From Micromussa lordhowensis (Eukaryota; Cnidaria; Anthozoa; Scleractinia; Lobophylliidae), in contig OZ026600.1 of the NCBI GenBank assembly GCA_964020085.1, forward strand, positions 31,286,880 to 31,350,879: a DNA stretch of 64,000 nucleotides, written 5' to 3'. A program made the position numbers and the translations under genes. This document shows, in pieces, positions 26,101 to 37,346 of this stretch. How positions within the stretch are numbered: the first letter of the stretch is position 1; every line of letters begins with the position of its first letter. Under the pieces are notes generated by a model. The model saw nothing but the letters and a program-made list of their open reading frames with translations, searched no databases and was not told where the DNA came from.

Positions 26101-29100
26101 TTTATTCACATGTTGACATCACATCTGACTTACTAATACTTTTACATCTGTCTTGCCACTATTTTCTAAATAAAACTTCAATGGGAAAATAGACTCAAAG
26201 TAGAGTTTTTCTGGATTAAGAACATGCGAATTAATGGATAGACACACTTAGGATTTTGTTTTCAGCTTCCAGAAGAAATGATTAGGGTAATTTTCTTATA
26301 TATACAAGCTTGAAATGGTGAACCCAGCTAAATGTCCCTCCATTTTTCAGCTTTGGTTGTAACTTTTAACATAATTTACCTTCTAGAATAAAAAAAACTT
26401 ACAGTAACCTTTCATATTTTCTTGGGGATTGATTGGTGTACCAAAGAAAAATCCCAGCTGTGTAAAACGGGGAAGATTGGTCATATAAATTGAAACAGTA
26501 ATATGAAATTAGTTCCTCATAAATTCTTGTAAGATGATCATTATTGCTGTCACCAAATGGAAAGCGGAATGACTGAAATGAGGCCCAGGGAGGCTAAGGT
26601 GTTTTAGGGAATCCGTGAGCGGAATAGCACATTTACCTAAGCCAGCTAGTGATGATCACTGTTTGTAGTTTAGTGTTAGTTAAAAGGGATAAAAAGCTCA
26701 CCATCTGGCCCTTTTTGTTCAAACAATAGATAATTCCATCCATCTTCGCATAAATCTTCACCCACTGAATAATGCAATGGTCATACATTTTCCTGGGGGA
26801 GCCCTGGAAGCTATGTGAAAGGGTTGCCCTTTACATGAAAAATGGTATATAAAGGGTAAGGGGTAGGACCTCCGGGCAGAGCCTCCTCACGTAAACATTT
26901 GTTGAGCGGCCCCCTCCCCCCAAGCATTTTATGAATAAAGTGCTATTTGCTAGCTAATGTTTCAACAACTGGGACCTGGATAGTAAATGGACCCCTTTCC
27001 CTAAGTCAAGTTTTTTAAAGGAAGCAAACCACCATGCCAGTGAGCCATAGGGGAATACTATGGATTTCAAGTGACGAGATAATCGAATGGGGGCAAGAAT
27101 CAAACCCCCCCTCCCAGCCTCCCAATATATTTTTTTTCCCACCATTAACCTTTACATTGTTTTGATACCAGAAAAACTCCCTACTTCAATCAAGCCACCC
27201 AGAAAAATTCTTTGATCGATTATCGTCGTCTCTTGAAATTTGGAGTACTTCTCCTGTGACCAGTGACATGATGGGCTAAATTCCATCTATGTGAAATCTC
27301 TTCAGTTTACGAAAATTTTTGATTTATGTGTGAACTGCAGTACGAGAGAGTGTTTTCCATAAATTAAGGACGTTTGCTTAGTTGTCAGAAATGGCAAAAG
27401 ACAAGCCCCTGATTCATAAAGAAAATTTCTCTATTCGATCAGATCTGTTTGCCAGACTAGAGTATCTCTATAAATTCTCTGCAATATAGCACTAAAAAAA
27501 ACATGAAGAGTGCACAGTAAAGGACTGCAAGTCTATGAACAAACTGTAACATTGGATTAACTAACGTAGGTAATGACTGTGGGCACCAAGAATTACGAAA
27601 GTCATATCCTTAGAAACTGTCTCAGGAGGAGTTGGAGAACTATTTTCGGGGTCCCTGCCAACTTTGCCACTTGAGCTTGTAAATGTTGTACACGCAAATC
27701 AGTGTAAATATGCCGGAGTATCTACTATTGGCCTGTTTATACAAGGTGAGTCAGCCTGATTAGCCTACCAGGCTGAAAATTTGTGCTGTTAAAGACATTC
27801 CAACCAGAGAGTAGATTTTGGACTTTGCTGTACGATTGTAGAAATTACTATTTAAATAACAACCTTTCCATACATCCATTTTAAAAAGGAAAATACACTT
27901 TTATTTACCACTTAGTGACCAAAAATGTGGAAGTGGTTACAAACTATAATAATATTATGTTTAAACGAAAGCAATTCCTAAAATGCCTAAAATAGCTTTG
28001 TTAGGTCAAGATACCTTATCCTAACCGAAGAAAACCCTTAAAACCTCACGCTTCGCCCCTGTGAGTATAGGAAAAGTCAATATGTTGCAAGAAAAAGTCT
28101 AGTAAAATTCTTTATGTACATCAGTGACAAACGGACGAACTCTAAACCCTTTTAAACTTATTTTAACCATTTTGGATGGAGCCGACTATAGTGTAATCGT
28201 GTACCTGTATTACGCTAAAAAAATTTAGGTTTGCGATAACGGAAAGTCAAAAAACAGCAAGAATAAATTTCTAGATCATTTTACCATTTTCCTTTTGCTT
28301 GTACATGTATTCCTTCTTACTTATTTAAACGTCCATCCGAGCCATACGAGTTCGCCTTTGCCGCCATTTTGTTTGTTTTCACCAGTCTCAAGACCTCGCA
28401 CCCAGACCCTCTCACTCTTTATCTTGGCCGCCATTTTGAATAAATTTCCACTTTCCTGGACAAAATTGGTCACGTGATTTCTGCTGTGTGCCAGGGTCTT
28501 CTACCGACGATCCGCCATCTTGAAAAATCGTCGAGGAGAAGGCCCTGGGGACGAGGTTGGGCGCATAGCATGACGTCACTGCGCACATGAGAAAAACGCG
28601 CGAATTTCGAGAAGACAACATCAGCTCCAAAATGGTGGAATGTGCTGTAGTTGGCTGTTCAAACAGAACGTCTAGAGATTCCAAAAGAGGGATAAGTTTT
28701 CATCGACTACCCTTGAAAAATAAACCACTTCTTAAGAAGTGGCTACAAAAGTTTCATTCACCTGAAATTTTATTTACGGCTTCCTCGATCTCCTTACAGC
28801 ATAAACATTCTTTCTCTTGTTGTCCTTCCCAGTTTGCACAACACTCGCATACACACCACAATGTATTTCCCCTTCGGTGCTCATCTTGTCTCTCGTGAAC
28901 ACTGTCTTCCTCTGACTCCGAACTGTCTCGCATGGGCTCAAAAGAGTACGGCTCGATCTCAGCCATAATCCAAGCAATCCAAGCGGTTTCGACACGATCC
29001 GATCTTCACAAAATTTTGTTGCCCTGAAAAAGGCACCTGTGCGCAGTGACGTAACAACATGGCGGCGGGCATTCCTTTTATGGAAGAAACCGGATGGAAA

Positions 29101-29742
29101 GATGTCCAAAATGGCGGACGTTCAATTTTGAAAAATGACCACGGATTTTGAACTCGTTTCGTCACTTTCGTGGGGTAAAATTTACTTTTCTTGCTTTTTA
29201 CTTCAAATCTAAGCTATTTCAATAGTTTTAAGCTTCCATATAAAATATGACTCCTAGCCTTCCGTTCTCCTTTAAGTTAAAAGAGACTATTGGACAACCC
29301 TCGAAACATGTCTCTTTGAAACTTAAAAACATTTTGGCGTTTACTTGAAAAAATAATTATAATCGATTCTACGCATTTTAAAAAGGTTTTGTAATTTTTT
29401 ACCCTTTAAATTTTTTTGCCGGTACTCGGTTTTCTCGTTACTTCGTTTCTCGTTACTCGTTACTTCGTTACTCTGTTTAGTAACGGTTGAGTTCTGTTTG
29501 TTAATATTTTTAATACCGTATTTTGATCCTTCATTTATTCAACTTCAAATAAACGATGTCTTGAAACCTGAACTTGTGTCTGTGGTTACTGCGCATATGG
29601 TTTATTTTTCTGCTTTCGCTCGTTCTGAAATACTTCCAAAAAACACTAGGCCCCAGTTGTTCAAAGGCTGGATAACGCCATCCACCGAATAAATCACTAT
29701 CCAGCGGATAAGTGTTAACAAAATAAACCACGCTATCCACTA

Positions 29743-29777
<35 letters not shown>

Positions 29778-30796
29778 TTTCGAACAACCCGGGCCAGGGA
29801 ATTAGGGGTGAGTCGCGGGCAATTTCATTCAGGCGTCAATGTAAAATATTCGTCACTTCGTGATCTCATCGAAGAATTCCCAGGGAAAAATTTGTGTCTT
29901 CGAGCTGGGCTCGACATTGCGACCAAAACGGTCGCATTTGCGACTTCTTTACTTATTTGCGACTAGAAAAACGAGAGTAGTCGCAAATTTGCGACTAGGT
30001 TTCAAAGGAAAAATAACATCACTGCCTGCGTATGAAAGACAATTTAGTTAAATAGATATAATAAAACAAACCCACGATTCTTTGATTGCCAACTGGATCG
30101 CCATGTTTGAGTATTCTAAGGCACAAACCTCTCTCGAAAACTTCAAAATGGCTACCCCTGTTTGAAATCGCCCTATAATGCATTGCAAACCCTTGAGGAT
30201 TGAGTACGTCATGTATGTCTATGGATTGTGTCTGTTTTGCAATGGGTTCAAGGAGATATTGAGCTCTAAAAAGAGCATTCTCAATGGCTTCCAAAAACAC
30301 GCCGCAGGCAAAGAGAAGTTAGAAGTGGCTAAAGAAGCGAGATCAAACGATCGAAGAAGCACTTCGTAAACACAACAAGGATAGAACGTTGCCAGTTGAG
30401 GAGAGAGCATACCGTTTACAGGTGGTAGAGGAGTAAGGCTATCGGCTGAGTAACAGTTCGAACATGTTGGATTACGTAACGATAATATACAGGCAGGAGA
30501 TTGAGAGATTCGCCAAAGAGTATCAACAAGGGACGTATCTCTCATTTATGATGGCAGCACGAGACAGGGTGAAGCGATCGTGATTCTGGTCCGTTTTGTC
30601 GATAATGATTGGACCATCGTACAACGACTGATCAGAATCGATATTTGAGTCAAGTCAGTGAATGGCGACCAGCTTGCTCAAGTGCTCAACGAGTGTTTAG
30701 GTATCGAGTACGTCGTGAGAGGAGTAACCAAGCTGCATTAAATCTCACCCAGTTTACATTCATACCACTTTTATTTATCGTAACTTGTATATATAT

Positions 30797-30828
<32 letters not shown>

Positions 30829-33800
30829 TTTAATGTTGGCGTGATAACTGTACTTGACTGTATATAGTTGTTGCCGACAAAATAGATGTAGATGTAGATG
30901 TAGACAAAGACATTCAATGTTGTTTGCTTGATCACACTCTGGACAATGTCGGTAATCATTTTGTTGTCCCCAATCTGACAGAGTTTGGCAATCTGTGGAT
31001 TCCCTTTTATTCGCAAAGCCACAAAGCGGGACTAATGTGGAAGGAACTGACTGGACGTAAGCCTCAAAGTTACTCCGAAACTCGCTGGTGGTCCAGATGG
31101 GAGGTACACAAACAGCTTATGGAACAATTTGGTGATGTACAACCATTTATGGATGACACGGTTAGGGAGAATGTTGCTCCTCAGACCTCGCGTCTTTTGG
31201 TTGATTTCTTCTCATCTGAATAAGGTATTCAGTCTCAAGCTTGAAGTTAGCAGCACTCGTTGATGTGGGTGAGGTATTTGTTAACACCACTTACGTTTTA
31301 GAGGGAGATGGCCCTCTTGTTTTGTCATGCTTTGAGACATTACAAGGAGTTTGCAATGCATGTCAGAATGTACATTTTCACCCAATGTCCATGCCGTAGC
31401 TGTAGCTATAGTTGACGCGGATCCCGCACAGAATGTTGCAACATTGGAACAGGAGGCCAAAAGGAGTGTCCAGCCTGCAATTCAGTGGTTTTTTGTGTAA
31501 ATTTAATGTGGAGTCGAACAACACGTTAAGCGCATTCAAGGCTGCACGAATAATATGTCCGGTAACTGTGCAGTGGCTGCGGCCGACACCAGTTCTACGC
31601 CAGTTTCCGCTCTTGGACGGTAACGATGTAATTAGTGACCTGCCTAAATGACTATCTTGCCGCCGCCCAGGACCTCATTATGCCCTGCGAAGAACATAAA
31701 ATGAAGTGCCGGTGGGGGCAACAATCTGATAACCTTCCCCATTGGTCTTCTGCAGTTAAGAGGGTTCTGTTCTGTTCTTACGAATCTGTCGTGAGACTCG
31801 TGGTTTTCAGTTCAATCTCTCGGTCTCGTGACGAGACAGACAAATCTCAAGATAATAGAGGCGCAAGCTGAAAAGGATAATTTTTTTGTATAATTTCATT
31901 TTTGGCTTCCTGAGGTGAGTTTCTTGCGCCAATTCTGTGCAAATCCACAGTTAAAAAACTTAACAAACCTGTTCAGTTCTCCATTGGTCTGTTCGCTGGA
32001 AGCACAGTCCATGACAGACTGTCGTCCATGACCATATATAGAACAGCTGTTCCAAATTAGGTCATCATTACCAGTCTCCATTTTGATCACGTTTTTGCGG
32101 AAATCGGGGATGGACCTGATAAATAGGTATCAGACGAAGAGTTGTGTTTACTCGGTTTGTCTGCCAATGTCGATCAATCTCCAGTTTTTACTGAAATTTC
32201 CGGATTTGTTTACATTAGTCTCCACATTTTCGGTGTTCCAAGGTTGAGAGGTCTGGCTCTGTGTCTCGTTATATTCTTTGGACTACATTAGGAGAGTGAA
32301 AGGGAAAAAATCGCTTCAGCGGCTGCCTCGTTTTGAATTTTCAACCAATATAATTCTTGTTTGCATTGGAAATTTGAGTGATAACAATCGCAAAACAAGC
32401 TATTTGTTTAGATTGGGACAAATTTTGTCAAGACGGGCAAAATGTCCGTGAGACCTTCAACAGTACAATCGAGGAACGGATTGGGATAAGCGATTTCTAG
32501 TAGCCTCTAAACAATTACATCCTTTATGAACAAACGTTAAGTTAATTTCCCAATCGGGGAAACTCTCTCAAGTTGAACTGACAGAGGAACTTTAATTTGC
32601 CGGGAAATTTGCTGATATAATGAAGTCTGGTCACGCACTCCTTCACCACCCAGCCGTAAAATACTACTTCCTGTCTTTCCGAGAAAAGAAGAAATGCATT
32701 TGCACTTTTTCTTGTCTTATTATGTTTTGTGTTTGGTGATTGTAGTTGAGAGAATAACCTTGCCTTATCTATTCACTCTAAAAGCCAGATACCAATTCTC
32801 ATAATATTTTCATTCCGTGCAACCTCCATAAACATCCAGATACCAATTCTAATAATATTTTCATTACGCGCAACCTCTATAAACATCTTTAGAGTTTTAG
32901 GCCGCGAAACAGCGTCATGCAAATGTGCAGATTCCTGAACCGTGAACAATGTTCAACATTGCATTTAATCATGGGTTTCGTATCTCCTGAATATTATATA
33001 TTTGAAAGAAAAAGGGGACTAAAAAGACCATTGGAAAGCAAAAGATCAGAATTGACAGTCATATGGTATTTTGGGACCGAATTGGATTATACCAATTGGA
33101 GTATGTCTGAAGTATGGCTCGTTCGATCGACCTTTTAACTCCTCGAATTTCCCAGAAAAGCCACGCGAGTACTTTCTAGTAATCTCTTCGTGATATTACA
33201 GTGTTTTTTAAGCTACAACCAACCCTGACGCATTCGAGACATTCAGAGCAGATGTATTCCTACGGCATTATGCTAGGAAAATGGAATTCACTCAATGCAA
33301 CGTCAAACATTTCCTAATGATGTGAAATGTCAGAGGTAAACAAAGTGCTACCCTCGTCGACTATTGCATCTTCGTCATCTCTTCTCATCCTTGCACAGAA
33401 CATACAGCAGTGTTTGAACGACTGGTTATGACTGAAGTATCACTACACATTGGCGCCGACAGCACAAGTATTTCACCAACAGAGCCAAACACAAGCGGAA
33501 ATAACGGGCGCAGAGAACTGCAAGACTCAAACAGACGTGGCAATGAAAGCGGAAATAGCGGGCACAAAGAACTACAAGAGGCAAACGGACATGGCAATGA
33601 AAGCGGTAATAGCGGGGACAGAGAACTACAAGAGGAAAATAGAGGTGGCGCTGGAAACCAAACACCAATAGAGCATATAGAAAACACGACTTCAGTAGAA
33701 CCTACTGATGATGGAACCCATTTTAGTTTGTTTTCGCAAGAATTGTTTGTCTTTCGACTGACTCTCAGGATTCTGTCGCTATGGTGCCCCACAACAGCTT

Positions 33801-36800
33801 GTTTTGCTGAACGTTTATTCTATCCAGCACTGGTGCAACTTCTTTTGTTATTGATAATTGTAGCAGACTCTTACATGTTGGCAACAGGAGCTTGGAAATC
33901 ACTTGATATTTACGTTTACTTAGCCATCGACGGAGGAATGTATTCGAGTCATCTGTTTGGGTTGTTGTACTTCAGATCACGTGATCTTGAAACAAACCTG
34001 CTCGGTGAGATAAGTTTGAATGATAGGCTTGCTACTAGATTAAGAAAAAAGTTGAAACGACTAAAAGTAGGTATTATTTTGTCGTACTTGTTCTTGGTCA
34101 TCCTTGTTTTGTTGTTCTTCAACACCGAAGTATGGCTTCACGGTCGGTTTCAATGTAACTCTTCATTGAAGTTTTTACACGGCTTTGCAAGTCACTTAGT
34201 CTGCTATCTGAACTACCCGACAAATATCTACGGTGTTGGAAACTCGTTAGCCTTGTCGTGGACAATGTGCCTTTTACAGCAAATTTGTTATGTGCGCTTG
34301 AAGCAGCTTCACAAGAAGTACCTTTGCTGGACCAGAACCGCTGAAGAAGCTGTCTATGATCATTTAAAGAACTACTCAAGAAAGATCAAGAAGTCGTGCG
34401 GAAAACTTAAAGTATGGTTCGTTGCGCACAACATCATTTTGATCTTCGCAACTCCGTTCCTTTGCACTGACATAATCGACGGATTCAAGACAATTCGGAA
34501 GAGCAACGCCGTTCACAATGGTCTATTCCTGGGCTTCCTTGTGTACACTATAGTTATTTGGGTGGCACCTTTGTATTTCGCTGAACAGCTGCAAAATCAT
34601 GATGAAAGACTGTGCACCCGAGTCAACGAGTTCTGCCCGGGAACACTTGATGAAGAGCTGGAGCGCGATCTCTCAAATTCCCCAGATGCTGCTAACCCTA
34701 ACCAGGTCTGCAATTACACTTTACATTCGAGAACCGAAGTGAGCAAGTTTTTATCGTACTTAAAGAACAGAAAATCTGGCTTTTTGATGGGGAGTTACAG
34801 CTTTCAGCTTAAACTTTCCATGTTGTCAGTCTTTTTGGCAATATTTGCATTTGCGACACGTACCATTAATGAGAACAATTCAACTAACTGACGTGGAATG
34901 AAAAATTCTTAAGATAAAGTAAACATACACGGTTGCTGGGCATTTTGAAATGTTGTCAGTCAGAAAATTTGCAGCTCACGTGTTTAAGTGGCAGTTCGAT
35001 CAAGCTTTATGAATTCTATGTTTGTCCATTTTTCGAAAGTTTATGTAGCAGTTACTTACCAGGCCAAGCAGTTTTTCAACGCGAGCACTGGAAGTCCGTT
35101 TTTTTTTCCAACGGCATTTCTCGCAATTTTGCGTCCGCCATTAATCGGCCATGTTCCTACTGCACAGTAGGAGGCTTGGGCCTAGTGACGTCATACTCGT
35201 AACGAATATTTATAACGGTAATAAGCTCTACTAAATCACATGTTTCTGGTCTTAAAAATGCCGCGAAAAAGATGTGTTGTGCATGGTTGCGCCAACATTA
35301 CTGATCTCAATACTGGAGTCTCTGCACCGTAGTCCCGTACTAAAAGAATGCGCATGATAAGCGGGTGAGACCTTAAATCTTGTTGGTAATTTTGTGATCT
35401 GCTCTAAACACTTTGAAATGCCTTGCTTTGAGCGTCGATTATAAATGCTTGGCTTTAGACTGCAACTCTAGCCAGGGTCGGTTCCGACAATATGGAAAGA
35501 CATTGGAGAAGAAAAACCAATTTCAGGAAATCCTGTGCGAAATCCAAGTGAACCAAGTCGAAATCAAGTGAAGAGGATTGTAAAAAACAAGTAAGCCATT
35601 TAAAGACAGAACGGAAAAATGAATATTTAATTGAATACTGACTATGGTCGAAGTATTTAAGAAAAACTCAAAACAAAAAATCTATTGGGAAAATAAATAC
35701 TCAAAAGGGAGAAAAGAGGATTTAAAGCTGCAAGGCTAATATTCACGAGTTGAGTAGTACCACAAATAAAATCGAACAAGCGATCGTAGCAAAGCTGAGT
35801 CAGTTTTCTGATCTTTTACAGAGCATTTTCGAAGGTGTGACTTTTTTCTCTTATTGAGAATCTTTCGTGCATAGTTACAATGAAAAAGCGAAAATACACA
35901 AAACAACTAAGAAGCAAAAATGATTCAGAGTTGAATATGTTTTTGTTTGAGGTCTCAGGTCTGAACAACTTGATAACACTGATAAGAAAATAAATCCGCA
36001 AAGTTGCATTGGCTTAGAACGTCTTCCAAGGCAAGAGCAGAGACAAGCACTAGCACGATTACTAGAGGTAGAAAAACAAATCACATGAAATCCTCGAATG
36101 AATCACTGTCTAAAGGGAGGTCTAAAGGGAGGTCTAATTGTATTCACCTCAGGGTTGACACAAAGTCTTGAGGTAGGAAGCTCTGTGTGTAGGTAGCTGA
36201 TTTTGAAATATTTTTTAAAGAATCAGATACATGTAAATAGCTCAGCAGACATTGACATCACAAAGTAGATGGTGATTTTTGCCACTTTTGACAAAAATAC
36301 TCTCACCAGTATATAACTTCTCAAGATCAATTGACATAACAAGTTGAAAATGTCAATATTGGTTCTATTAACTGAGTTGATAATGTGAATTGGCCACCGT
36401 AAAGAGTTTCGAAAGTTGTCGGAGCGAATTGAGGAATTGTGGCTTGTGTGTGGTTTATATACAGAAAGATGGAGCTACGCTATTGGTTGGTGCATGGTAA
36501 CATGGAAAACAACAGAATAAATTGGTTGAATGAAAAGCGTTCGTTAATACCGTGAGGACAAAGAAAAATGTTCTAGAGTTTTGCGGCTTTCCGTGCTTCC
36601 TTGATGTAGGGAAAGGCCGCAGACAACCATATGCTGCGTAGAATAATTAGGGAGATTTAAGTGTCTTGCGACCGGTTTAGATGCGTTTTTTAGATGCGTT
36701 TTGGAATCGGTCCCCTAGTCGCCTCCCTGCAGGAGATGACATTGGCTGAGATACAGGTGAAATGAACAGTGATCTTGATGGATCACTTGGGTCCCGATAT

Positions 36801-37309
36801 TTTCTCGACGTTGCGAATGAAGGAACATGTTTTGCATTGTGCGCGTGCGCATTTAAACGTTCCGGGTTCATCACTTGTTTGGAATGCACTTCTGACCATA
36901 GTTAGTAGAGAAGACTCCTCTACTAACTATGTTCTGACTAGAAAGTTACCTACATGTATGTTTTTGTCGCGTTTGAATGAAATTAGTGGAGGTTGCGAAA
37001 AGATTCTCCCAGTAGCGGGATCATTTTGAAGAAATTTAAAGTTTTTTAGAATGATGGATTTTACTGCATGGTTGCGGGGGTGAAATGTGAGGGTGAATGG
37101 AATTCTATCATTAATCTTCTGTGATGTTTGAAGTGCTGACCTCCGATCAATTTGTTGGGCGCGGTGATGACCCGCTTGAAGAACAGAAGCGGGATAGCCA
37201 TGTTTGTCGAAGAAATCGCACATTTCCTCTGATTTTAAGGAAAAATCAGAGTGAGTAATGATAATAATAATATATGGCATTTATATAGCGCTTTATCCTG
37301 ATGCTCAAA

Positions 37310-37346
<37 letters not shown>

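Larger units (their letters stand above)
24704..29271. mobile_element. TTAA-flanked element C, about 4.6 kb, Kolobok-like candidate
   Basis: Flanks are TTAA at 24700-24703 and 29272-29275. Termini are AGGAGAATGGAAGGC and, inverted on the right, AGGAGAACGGAAGGC. A second inverted block lies further in: gaacgtccgccattttgg near 24851 against ccaaaatggcggacgttc near 29107. It contains a THAP-domain fragment and an ORF resembling the P2X7 receptor tail, both near its right end. THAP domains plus TTAA targets fit the Kolobok superfamily, but no intact transposase catalytic region was seen. A 546-bp TA-flanked element is nested at 25345-25890. The rest (25900-28480) is AT-rich with no recognised feature. 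Confidence 0.55.

Noticed and set aside
30019..30300. 93-codon minus-strand frame with protein-like text (ENALFRAQYLLEPIAKQTQS)
   Set aside because: It overlaps the start of a plus-strand transposase relic and has no flanking exons; I could not name it or show it is coding.
33385..33792. 135-codon minus-strand frame over the start of the 7TM gene
   Set aside because: It is a shadow of the 54-bp tandem repeats in the opposite strand and lacks any motif.
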